From JAAUTY01 sp964397305 (lineage in GTDB: Bacteria; Cyanobacteriota; Cyanobacteriia; Cyanobacteriales; Spirulinaceae), in contig CAYNIP010000021.1 in assembly GCA_964397305.1 (NCBI GenBank), positions 7,610 to 71,609 of the forward strand: 64,000 nucleotides of DNA. Direction: 5' to 3'. This document shows positions 43,624-51,361 of the stretch, one piece after another. The notes under the pieces are model-generated. The model was given only the letters and a program-made list of their open reading frames with translations, made no database searches and was not told where the DNA came from. The number at the start of each line of letters is the position of its first letter. The first letter of the stretch is position 1. Position numbers and translations under genes: made by a program.

Positions 43624-43727
43624 TATAGTCGTTTCAGTTAAGGATGAGACGGGTCAACCACGAAATCCTTGCCAAGCAAGAATTGCAGCCATTTCAGAGA
43701 GTCTCAAAATTGTTTGAGACAACTATA
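43624..43727. mobile_element. family-E MITE with TA ends (104 bp)
   Basis: Ends TATAGTCGTTTCA and TGAGACAACTATA form a 13-bp terminal inverted repeat with two mismatches, bounded by TA as in IS630/Tc1-type elements. It contains a second motif CTCAAAATTG also found solo near 44015-44033 and 56700-56720. Probably mobilised by an IS630-type transposase. Confidence 0.75.
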
Positions 43728-43798
43728 TGTTTGAAAAGTCGGCTGAAGCCCTTGGGAGGGTTGGCTTGCAGAGAATTGCGAACAGAGGGCTGAAACTC

Positions 43799-43969
43799 TA
43801 ATACTCGGCCGCGGAAAAAAGGCTACGATTCCAGTCAAGCTCTCGGTTGAGTTGGGTTATCTTCTGCGGAGACGCTTGGCGTTCGCGCCGCGTCCCGGCG
43901 GGATTCCCGGGCCTCAACCCAACCTACCTGCTGCTCGAATTCTGTCGCCATTTACGCCGTCGTCTACTA
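43799..43969. repeat. family-F 170-bp repeat, right copy (inverted pair)
   Basis: Reverse complement of 42807-42976. Together they bracket 0.8 kb containing the IS630 orfA, family-A, -B and -E pieces, giving the look of a composite or serial insertion hot spot in the 1.5-kb gap after msrB. Confidence 0.85.
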
Positions 43970-44134
43970 ATCAGCTCTCGATTCTGGGAAACTTCTCAAA
44001 CCCGCTCTGAAGTGTCTCAAAATTGCTTGCAATGACCCTACCTTGGCTGAACCCTTCCGATAATCAGGCTTGCTGTCACGTTGGTCATTACGACTGAAGC
44101 ACTCCCCAAATCCCTACAGAAAGAAGGGTTGCTT

Positions 44135-44250
44135 GGGTGCATCTCAGTTAGGCAAGTTTACCCACTCTGCGAGAAGCCGCTGCGCGTCTACATCCCCCGG
44201 CCCCTTCTCCCAAGTAGGGCGAAGGGGAGTCTCCAAAGTGAGATGCACCC
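44135..44250. mobile_element. family-A MITE, long form (116 bp)
   Basis: Ends GGGTGCATCTCA / TGAGATGCACCC are perfect complements over 12 bp. Flanks AGAAGGGTTGCTT and AGAAGGGGTGCTT (offset by one base) may be a decayed duplication. Best-preserved termini in the window. Sits 52 bp from the stop of the ABC ATPase gene. Confidence 0.92.
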
Positions 44251-44302
44251 TAGAAGGGGTGCTTGGCTAGGGTGCTGCCCAAACGGAATGCTCTGGACCT
44301 CG

Positions 44303-45832
44303 CTAGTGACCGGCCATCGCGGCCCCGATCGCGACCCGATCGGTGGTAGCACTTTCGCTCTCGTAGACAATGCGCCCATCGCTGATCGCCAGGAGCCGAT
44401 CGGTCAGGGTAAGCAATTCGTCTAAATCTTCGCTCACCAGCAGGATCGCGACGCCCCGATTGCGGGCGGCGATGAGCTGGTTGTGAATGTAGTCCACGGC
44501 GGCAAAATCGAGGCCGAAGCAGGGGTTGGCCGCGATGAGTAACTGGGTGTCGTCGGCTGAGAGTTCCCGGGCGAGCACGGCTCGCTGGATGTTGCCGCCG
44601 GAGAGGTGGGCGATCGGGGTCTCGGGGGAGGGGGTCTTGATCGCAAAGGTGGTGATCAAGGTGGTGGCTAGACGCCGGAGCGCTGATAATACCAACCACC
44701 AGCCCCACCGTGCTTGGGGGGGCTGGTCAAAGGTACGAAGGGACATATTCTCGGCTACGCTCATGGTGGGCATACAGGCGTTGTGGAGGGGCTCTTCTGG
44801 CAGCGCAAAGACGCGGTGGCGATACATTTCCGCTCGCGTGGCCGTGTAGCGATCGCCATTCACCCGAATCTCCCCGGCGATGGGCGATCGCTGGCCGGCC
44901 AGCACTTCCACCAGTTCCTTCTGCCCATTGCCTGAGACGCCAGCAATCCCGACGATTTCGCCGCGATGGACCGTGAGGTCCAGGCTCCGCAGCGCTTCCA
45001 AGCCATTATCCCGGTTGGCCCGCAATCCCCGCACTTCTAACACCGGCTGAGCCGTTGGGGGCGATGTTTTCGCCATCGGCTTGGTTTCCCGTGCCGCTCC
45101 CAGCATCATGGCCGCCATGTCATTCACCGTCAGGTCAGCCACCCGGCCCTGGCCTGCCAGCCGCCCCTTCCGCAGTACCGTCACCTCATCCGCGAAGCGG
45201 GTCACTTCCCGGAACTTGTGGGTGATCAGAAGGACGCTCAGCTTGCCGGCCTGGACCTGCTCCTGAAGTAGGCCCAGCACTTCGTCCGCTTCCTGGGGGG
45301 TCAGCACCGAAGTAGGTTCGTCTAAAATCAGAATCGTGCTCTGGAGGTAGAGCTGCTTGAGGATCTCGAGTTTTTGCTTCTGGCCGGCTGCGAGGTCGGC
45401 GATCGCCACCTCCAGGGGCACTTGAAACGGGGCCTCGGCCATGAAGGCCTCGAGCTGCTCCCGCTCGCGCTTCCAGTCAATCCGAAAGGTCGAGTCGTAG
45501 CGCGAGAGCACTAAGTTTTCCGCCACGGTCATCGCGGGCACAGAGGTGAAATGCTGGTAAACCATGCCCACGCCGTAGTGGTGAGCATCGCGGGGACTGG
45601 CAATGCGGCGCGATCGCCCGCCGATGAGAATATCACCCCGATTCGGATGGTAGAAACCCATCACACACTTGACCAAGGTGCTTTTGCCGGCGCCATTCTC
45701 CCCCAGCAGGGCATGAAAGCTGCCCGGCGTCACCTTCATCGATACAGCATCCAAAGCCACCAAGGGCCCAAAGGTTTTGGTGAGGTTCACGACTTCGAGT
45801 TCAGTCGGGGTCTGAGTCAGAGCGATCGCCAT
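44303..45832 (-). CDS. double ABC ATPase, BmpA/NupA-type nucleoside or sugar importer
   Basis: 509 aa with two ABC modules. The first has Walker A LGENGAGKST, a degenerate signature (LAAGQKQKLEILKQL) and Walker B ILILDEPTSVLTP. The second has a degenerate Walker A (GVSGNGQKEL), signature HLSGGNIQRAVLAREL and Walker B-like LLIAANPCFGLD. This asymmetric pattern is typical of ATPases serving BmpA lipoprotein-dependent nucleoside/simple-sugar importers. The permeases and binding protein are not adjacent, so the substrate is unassigned. Confidence 0.87.
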   Translation of the reverse strand: MAIALTQTPTELEVVNLTKTFGPLVALDAVSMKVTPGSFHALLGENGAGKSTLVKCVMGFYHPNRGDILIGGRSRRIASPRDAHHYGVGMVYQHFTSVPAMTVAENLVLSRYDSTFRIDWKREREQLEAFMAEAPFQVPLEVAIADLAAGQKQKLEILKQLYLQSTILILDEPTSVLTPQEADEVLGLLQEQVQAGKLSVLLITHKFREVTRFADEVTVLRKGRLAGQGRVADLTVNDMAAMMLGAARETKPMAKTSPPTAQPVLEVRGLRANRDNGLEALRSLDLTVHRGEIVGIAGVSGNGQKELVEVLAGQRSPIAGEIRVNGDRYTATRAEMYRHRVFALPEEPLHNACMPTMSVAENMSLRTFDQPPQARWGWWLVLSALRRLATTLITTFAIKTPSPETPIAHLSGGNIQRAVLARELSADDTQLLIAANPCFGLDFAAVDYIHNQLIAARNRGVAILLVSEDLDELLTLTDRLLAISDGRIVYESESATTDRVAIGAAMAGH

Positions 45833-46263
45833 CGGCGCGAAGAAACGGTTAAATGGTCTCTTATTCTAGCCCCAACCGACCCTCGCCAACGGTAGCCTCC
45901 CTAGCAGCGGAGGATGAATCCCACAGGCCGCCGCTCCCTCCCTCCGGCTAGCGATACATTCCTGGTCTGGTACACCCGTGTCGGCCCTCACTCCCGCCGT
46001 CCTCCGGACTAGGGACGCGAGGGAGGCTAGCGAGGGCTCCCGCCCTAGGAGCCGAGGGGGGAGGATGGGAGAAAGCCTGAAGTTGTAGGGGTTTCAAAAC
46101 TTAGGGGTCCTGGGAACCGGTCTGGGGCAGAGAACTTCTAGTTCCCTTGCTCCCCGCTTGGGGAGCAGGGACTCGAGCAGGAGGGCTTGACCAGCCCTAG
46201 CATCCTGGGGGATACACCCAGAAAAGGGCGGATCAAGCGAGCCGTGTTGATCAAGGCTGGGCC
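45833..46263. other. gene-free stretch with palindromes
   Basis: 431 bases without a supported gene. A strong hairpin near 46147-46172 (CTTGCTCCCC / GGGGAGCAGG around GCTT) resembles the palindromic core of family B, inside 'agaacttctagttcccttgc'. Nothing else recognised. Confidence 0.5.
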
Positions 46264-46728
46264 TTAATCCACCGAGGATTTCGAGTCAGCGTCCGTGGCC
46301 TCAGCCTCGCTAGTCTCCGGTTCCGTGAGGATTTGCCAGGCAGCATTCACCGCCCGATCCAGCCGGTTGCCCATCGCTTGAATATCAGACAGCAGGGTTT
46401 CCCAGCGCTGGGTCGCGACATCTTCGATGCCGGCTAGGGAGCGCTCCAGGGTCGAGCGCTGCTCTTCAAACAGCTCGCCGGTCTTCTGGAGGGTGTCTTG
46501 GGCCTGGCGCAGCGCACTCACATAGGCATCGCGGGTGATGTCCTCAGCGGAGTTGATCTGGGTTTCGGCCCGCTGCTTGATCGCATCGATCAGGGCCATG
46601 AGGTGCTGTTTGATTTCGTCAGACTCCTCCGGCAACCGCTGCTCGACGAGCGATCGCGTCTCCGGACTGACTGTTTCGGAACCTTCAGCCGTCGGGGGGG
46701 GGGTTGGGGGCGTATTGGTCTCAGACAT
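46264..46728 (-). CDS. coiled-coil conserved hypothetical protein (154 aa)
   Basis: A disordered Pro/Thr-rich N-terminus (MSETNTPPTPPPTAEGSETV) is followed by ~110 residues of nearly continuous helix with heptad character (IKQHLMALIDAIKQRAETQI, YVSALRQAQDTLQKTGELFE), then an acidic tail. It looks like a cytoplasmic coiled-coil or apolipoprotein-like membrane-surface protein. No domain name can be given with confidence. 104 bp downstream of the VWA gene on the same strand. Confidence 0.7.
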   Translation of the reverse strand: MSETNTPPTPPPTAEGSETVSPETRSLVEQRLPEESDEIKQHLMALIDAIKQRAETQINSAEDITRDAYVSALRQAQDTLQKTGELFEEQRSTLERSLAGIEDVATQRWETLLSDIQAMGNRLDRAVNAAWQILTEPETSEAEATDADSKSSVD

Positions 46729-46832
46729 GGGGTTCCTCCGCAACAACAGTAGGGGAGCACGGTGGCGGCGGCCACCGCGCACTCTCCCTCCCTATCCTAG
46801 CGACTGCTGGCAGCGGACCCGAGGGCGGAGTC

Positions 46833-48074
46833 TCAGGAGTCTTGGAGGATGGTCTTAGAGACGATGCGGGTGCGCTTGCGGTCGGCCTCCGATAGCTCTT
46901 CCCCCGCTTGTAATTGGGTGGCACTGTGTTGGAGCACGGTGGCAGCTCCTTGGTCGCCCAGTTGCAGCGCTGTATTAGCCGCCGTCTGGAGCATGGTGGC
47001 CGCCCCGGCCTTGTCCCCTTGTTGCAGCTTGGTTTCAGCGATCTGGGTTTGGCGGTACTTAGCCAAGGCGAGGATCGACTTCTGCACCTGCGTGTCGGGA
47101 GCTGGCTGGTAGGCGGTTTGTACCTCGACGTTGATCGGGATTGCTTCCGAGACTAGGCCGGTTTCGCCCCGGGCGGGATCGTCGTAGCGGACTTGTATCC
47201 GGGCGATCGCCTGGGAGCCGGGGGCCAGTTGACCAATGTAGAGATTTGCCAGCAGCACCCGTTCCTCCGTCATTAAGTCCCCGAGGCGCACGAGCCACTG
47301 GGAGCCTTCCTGTTGAACGGGCAGCTCGATCGTCTCCGGCGCAACTTGGGCAATGGGCTTTAGCTCGGCCAAGCGGACCTGGGGCAGGAGTTCTAGGAGC
47401 AGATAGGCATTGGTGAGGCCGACGGATTGGGCGCGGGTGAAGAGGCGCTCAAAGGTTTGGGTCGCTTCCTCCGGCTCGGCGATGTAGGCGAGGGTTCCGG
47501 TGGCCGTATCGGCAATTTTTTCCAGTACGTCTTGGTTCCAGTGACTGCCAAAGCCCAAGGTGTTGAGGGTGATGTTGGACTCGGAGGCCAGTTGGGCCAG
47601 CTTCAGGCAGCGCTGATTGTCGCCGTGCTCGTTTTCGCCGTCAGTCAGCAAAAAGATTTGGGAGGCGGTGTCGCGGCTGCCCTTGGCGATTTCCTCCATG
47701 CCCAGCTTGAGGCCTTCGTCAATGGCGGTGCCGCCGTCGGCCTGGAGGCCTTGGATGCACCGCCGGATGCTGGCGAGGTCCTTAGTGGTTTGATTGTCTA
47801 CGAGAACCTTGGCCCGGTGGTCGAAGGCGACGACGGCAATCCGATCGCGCGGTCCGAGGCCTTCGAGTAATTGGCTGGCGGCCTGTTTCACGGTCTCGAG
47901 GGGTCTGCCACTCATGGAGCCGCTGTGGTCGAGGATCAGGCAAAGGTTGAGGGGAAGATTGGTGTCACCACCGTTGGCGGTGGCGGCGATCGCCAGGGAG
48001 AGTTGGCGTTGGCTACTGGCCTGGTGGGCATCCAGGTGGGAGTCACTGAGGCTGGGGTGCAGACTAACTTGCAT
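46833..48074 (-). CDS. VWA-domain protein
   Basis: 413 aa. Residues ~40-210 form a von Willebrand A domain with a complete metal-ion-dependent adhesion site: DHSGSMSG (DxSxS), GGTAIDEGL (Thr) and LLTDGEN (Asp). A beta-sandwich (VQQEGSQWLVRLGDLMTEER) and helical C-terminal repeats (GDKAGAATMLQTAANTALQL, GDQGAATVLQHSATQL) follow. Soluble, without a signal peptide. A Ca/Mg-dependent interaction scaffold is likely; no client is evident. Confidence 0.87.
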   Translation of the reverse strand: MQVSLHPSLSDSHLDAHQASSQRQLSLAIAATANGGDTNLPLNLCLILDHSGSMSGRPLETVKQAASQLLEGLGPRDRIAVVAFDHRAKVLVDNQTTKDLASIRRCIQGLQADGGTAIDEGLKLGMEEIAKGSRDTASQIFLLTDGENEHGDNQRCLKLAQLASESNITLNTLGFGSHWNQDVLEKIADTATGTLAYIAEPEEATQTFERLFTRAQSVGLTNAYLLLELLPQVRLAELKPIAQVAPETIELPVQQEGSQWLVRLGDLMTEERVLLANLYIGQLAPGSQAIARIQVRYDDPARGETGLVSEAIPINVEVQTAYQPAPDTQVQKSILALAKYRQTQIAETKLQQGDKAGAATMLQTAANTALQLGDQGAATVLQHSATQLQAGEELSEADRKRTRIVSKTILQDS

Positions 48075-48240
48075 GGGCTGAAACTCCGGCGCAGGGGGTC
48101 GAATCTCGAATTCGGTCGTGGTTGCTCTCAGGATAGCTTGGCAGTGGCGGGGATGCTAGGCAGCCTGGCCAAGCGGGGAAAGCAGCGATTAGCTAGGCGT
48201 TAGCTCCAGGCCGGATCGGTCAGTTTCCGCAGTACGGCAG

Positions 48241-49473
48241 TTAGAGTTTGCGGTCGAGGCGGATGGCGAGGTCGAGGGCGGCTTTTTCGCGGGCGCGCCG
48301 GGCGTAGGGCTCGAGGCGCTCCACACTCCAGCCGCTCAGAATGCTGAGATCCTCTAGGGTGATGCCCTTCATCAGCATCTCGACACACCAAGTTTGGCGG
48401 GCTTGGGCGAGCTGGGGGGGCTGCTGCTCGGGGGTGAGGAGTCCCCGAATGCAGCGTTGCCAGACCGTCTGCAAGTCGTTCAGCGTCAGGGGTTGCGCCT
48501 CGGCGTTGAGGAAGAGGGCCGGGTGGTCATCGTGGCGACTCTTGAGCCATTGAGTCAGGGGGTTATTGGTGTAGGAGCCGTAGCGTTTGCCCAGAATCCA
48601 TTGATTGATCGGCACTTGGCGCACGGCTCCTTGGGTAATTTGCACAAGGTGTTGGCTGGCATTGCTGAGGGAGTGCGATCGCTCTAGGGCGATGATTTCC
48701 GTCGGCAGGAGCCCCGCCCCCAAGAGCAGGTAGGCGATCGCATAGTCCTGGGGATCATGCTGCTTCGCCTGTTGCAAGAGGGCGCGCACCAGGTCGGCCG
48801 GCAAGTCGGCCACGCGGTCTTCCCCAGGCCCACCAATCGCGAGCGTGCTCTCAGTGCTCTCAGCCCCCGGAGGGGTTCCCAAAGCGCCGTAGAGGCAGAG
48901 ACTCGCTAAGCGTTGGACAAAGACCTCGCGATCAGGCCAGAGGCCGTAGTGCTCGGTAATGAGTTCGATGGCTAAATAGCCAAATATTAAAACATCCAGT
49001 AGATTCGCTAGGTCTGGGGCCGGCAGACGTGAGGTTAACTCGTTAGGGGTCATGGCTGGTTTCAGGTAGTGGGTCAATTCACGATTCGCCGCCGCCATGG
49101 CTTTCCCCAGCGCTTGCCGGTTTTCCACCGTGTAGTGACCTGATTCGCCGACAATCGAGCGCAGAAGTTCGGGAAATTGGCTCAGGGTTTGCAGGCGATC
49201 GCGGGCGTAGTGCTGGATCACAGCCTCCGGCGGGCTGGACTCCGCCAGCGTCGCTGTCAGGGCCTCCCAGTCACAGGCAAAGAGACCGGAGTTGGCGATC
49301 GCCGTCAAAAGCAAGTCATGCTTGCTGCCAAAATTACGAAAGAGCGTCACCTCATTCACCTGGGCCAGCTCAGCAATCTGACGGGTGGTTGCCTCGCCAA
49401 AGCCCCGCTCCGAGAAGAGTTGTAACGCCGCATCGAGTAAGCGCTGTCGGGCGGAGGAGCGATGTCGGGTCAT
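48241..49473 (-). CDS. TetR-type regulator fused to a recombinase-like domain
   Basis: 410 aa, twice the usual TetR length. Residues 1-60 are a TetR HTH (RQRLLDAALQLFSERGFGEA, TTRQIAELAQVNEVTLFRNF), followed by a TetR ligand-type domain to about 200. After a linker, residues ~235-410 resemble a tyrosine-recombinase catalytic fold: YLLLGAGLLPTEIIALERSH early, then QLAQARQTWCVEMLMKGITL and LSILSGWSVERLEPYARRAR late. The canonical R-HxR-Y set is not preserved, so recombinase activity is unlikely. Divergent from desC, whose promoter it probably controls. Confidence 0.82.
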   Translation of the reverse strand: MTRHRSSARQRLLDAALQLFSERGFGEATTRQIAELAQVNEVTLFRNFGSKHDLLLTAIANSGLFACDWEALTATLAESSPPEAVIQHYARDRLQTLSQFPELLRSIVGESGHYTVENRQALGKAMAAANRELTHYLKPAMTPNELTSRLPAPDLANLLDVLIFGYLAIELITEHYGLWPDREVFVQRLASLCLYGALGTPPGAESTESTLAIGGPGEDRVADLPADLVRALLQQAKQHDPQDYAIAYLLLGAGLLPTEIIALERSHSLSNASQHLVQITQGAVRQVPINQWILGKRYGSYTNNPLTQWLKSRHDDHPALFLNAEAQPLTLNDLQTVWQRCIRGLLTPEQQPPQLAQARQTWCVEMLMKGITLEDLSILSGWSVERLEPYARRAREKAALDLAIRLDRKL

Positions 49474-49600
49474 GATTTCAATGTAAGTATGACTTGCCTG
49501 TTTGGTGCATCTGGAGTTAGACTCAGAGTATATAAGCAAGCAACACTTGCATAAAGGATTCACGCTCGTAAGCTTCTCCTATCCTAGAAGACCCGATATT
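49474..49600. promoter_or_regulatory. shared promoter/operator region of TetR gene and desC
   Basis: 127-bp divergent spacer. Two dyads could be operators: AAGT-ATG-ACTT (49485-49495) close to the regulator start, and GCAAG-CAACA-CTTGC (49536-49550), next to TATATA (49529-49534) which could be a desC -10 element. Divergent TetR layout supports autoregulation plus desC control. Not experimentally supported. Confidence 0.5.
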
Positions 49601-50455
49601 ATGACTCAGCCCCTACTTCTGTCTCAGCCCCCCCACCAGCCCGCTGCCCTGAAGGTGCAATGGGTTACGGTAGCCTTTTTCGTCACCTTCCATCTCCTCG
49701 CCCTCCTGGCCCTGGGGTGCTTTTCCTGGCCAGCCCTCGGTCTCACCGTCTTTCTTCACTGGCTCACGGGTAGTATTGGCATTTGCTTGGGCTACCATCG
49801 CCTCCTCGCCCACCGCAGCCTGCGGGTTCCCAAATGGCTGGAGTATATTTTGGCCACGATCGGCACTCTCGCGATCCAAGGTGGACCGATCTTCTGGGTT
49901 GCCGGCCATCGCCAGCACCATGCCCACACCGAAGATATCGACAAAGACCCCTATTCAGCAGCGCGCGGCTTCTGGTGGAGCCATATGCTCTGGCTGTTCT
50001 ACCAAAAGCCTCAGGTTTTTGACTACGAGCAGTACAAGCGCTACGCCCGCGACCTCGACCGCGACCCCTACCTGCGTTGGCTCAACCGCAACCACCTACT
50101 GCCCCAAGTCGTTCTAGGTCTCGTGCTCTACCTGATCGGGGGCTGGCCCTTTGTGATCTACGGGATCTTCTTGCGATCTGTACTCATGTGGCACAGCACT
50201 TGGCTGATCAACTCAGCGTCGCATATGTTCGGCTATCGCAGCTTTGAGGCCAATGACAACGCGCGTAACCTCTGGTGGGCCGCACTTCTGACCTATGGCG
50301 AAGGCTGGCACAACAACCACCACGCTCAACCCCATGTCGCCCGGGCAGGTCGGCGCTGGTGGGAAATCGATATGACCTGGTGGGCGATTCAACTCCTGGC
50401 TCGCTTGGGCCTCGCGACCCACATCGTCCAGCCCCCCTCAGCAACCGCTGATTGA
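49601..50455 (+). CDS. desC: delta-9 acyl-lipid/acyl-CoA desaturase
   Basis: 284-aa membrane di-iron enzyme introducing the first double bond into C18/C16 chains of membrane lipids. Three histidine boxes are intact: YHRLLAHRS, VAGHRQHHAHTED and EGWHNNHHAQP. Helices flank them in the DesC/OLE1 topology. ATG 49601 is preferred; the open frame upstream to 49502 covers the promoter. Temperature- or stress-linked regulation through the divergent TetR protein is an inference. Confidence 0.93.
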   Translation: MTQPLLLSQPPHQPAALKVQWVTVAFFVTFHLLALLALGCFSWPALGLTVFLHWLTGSIGICLGYHRLLAHRSLRVPKWLEYILATIGTLAIQGGPIFWVAGHRQHHAHTEDIDKDPYSAARGFWWSHMLWLFYQKPQVFDYEQYKRYARDLDRDPYLRWLNRNHLLPQVVLGLVLYLIGGWPFVIYGIFLRSVLMWHSTWLINSASHMFGYRSFEANDNARNLWWAALLTYGEGWHNNHHAQPHVARAGRRWWEIDMTWWAIQLLARLGLATHIVQPPSATAD

Positions 50456-50602
50456 AACGGCGGGTTGGGAACCGGGGAGTGGGAAGGCCTGGCTGCTTGG
50501 GTCATCCCGCTCTCGGTCGTCGCCACTGTCTCTCGGGAGAAGGGTGGCGAAACTAGCGGTTAGCGCTATCATGCAGGTGACGGTCGTTCCGTGCGGCAAG
50601 CC

Positions 50603-51190
50603 ATGACTTACACCACTGAGCAACTGATCCGAATCCTCGACCGGGAAATGCAGGCCGGTTGGCGGGGCGAGCGAGTGTTGCTGTCAGCGGGCGATCGCCT
50701 CAATGACCCCGTCCTCGCCCGTGCCCTCGGCTCCGATCGCATCAGCAAAGTCTATGCCTACCGTGAATTCCGAGAGCAGGTCCACGACTACCAACGCCGC
50801 CACCACGTTTCTGGCCTGATCTGGCGCGAGTGCCGCTTTCAGGGACACACCGTTACCTACCCTGAGCTGCACAACCAACTCACCGCAATTCCCAACGACA
50901 AACAATGCCTACAAGCAGCAAAGCCAGCCCTCCTCGACTTCTGGCGCGCTGCGACGGTCGGACTCTCCCTCTGGCTCGCTAGCGATGATCCCCAGGTGAT
51001 GAACCGAGAAACCATCGAACAATTGGCTCAGGATGCTGAATGGGCGGAGGCGGACGCCACCCGCCAAGAACTCTACCTCGGTCTCTGTTGGGGCAATCCC
51101 CAAGAGTACCATTACCGCTGGGCCTTCCCAGAATCAGGCTGCCGCCGCTTCGTCGCCGCCGAGCACTATCCTCAAAACATTAAAGTCTAA
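50603..51190 (+). CDS. conserved hypothetical protein (195 aa)
   Basis: Soluble protein from ATG 50603: MTYTTEQLIRILDREMQAGW, then GERVLLSAGDRLNDPVLARA and a C-terminal LYLGLCWGNPQEYHYRWAFP. It contains clustered Trp/His/Cys but no recognised motif or membrane segment. Several HIP1 octamers suggest long residence. 147 bp behind desC in the same direction; co-transcription uncertain. Confidence 0.65.
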   Translation: MTYTTEQLIRILDREMQAGWRGERVLLSAGDRLNDPVLARALGSDRISKVYAYREFREQVHDYQRRHHVSGLIWRECRFQGHTVTYPELHNQLTAIPNDKQCLQAAKPALLDFWRAATVGLSLWLASDDPQVMNRETIEQLAQDAEWAEADATRQELYLGLCWGNPQEYHYRWAFPESGCRRFVAAEHYPQNIKV

Positions 51191-51273
51191 GCGGCCTGAG
51201 CAGCCCCTCCGTGCTCCTGTTACCCTAGCGACCATAGCCTGCCACCAAGAGTCGTCGGTGGCCTGACCCCTGA

Positions 51274-51314
51274 GTTCAGCCAGTTCTCAGCCGGACTTCA
51301 GCGAGGTTTCAGCT
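51274..51314 (+). promoter_or_regulatory. array of four 8-bp direct repeats spaced 3 bp (OmpR/PhoB-type box)
   Basis: GTTCAGCC (51274), TCTCAGCC (51285), CTTCAGCG (51296) and TTTCAGCT (51307) recur every 11 bp, one helical turn, with consensus YTCAGCC. Such same-face direct repeats are the usual binding site of OmpR/PhoB-family response regulators. The array ends 48 bp before the ATG of the DUF3179 gene and lies in the 171-bp spacer. Confidence 0.6.
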
Positions 51315-51361
51315 CGGCCGCTGACACTAGCCTCAAGCCAACCTGAAGGAACAGCGCCGCT

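Noticed and set aside
45833..46263. Riboswitch or structured leader in the gap downstream of the coiled-coil gene
   Set aside because: The palindromes match the family-B repeat core, and the gap is not a 5' leader of either neighbour: it follows the stop of one gene and precedes the start of another only in the reverse sense.
48241..49473. Active site-specific recombinase
   Set aside because: The C-terminal part resembles the fold but lacks a recognisable R-HxR-Y catalytic set, and the protein begins with a TetR domain.
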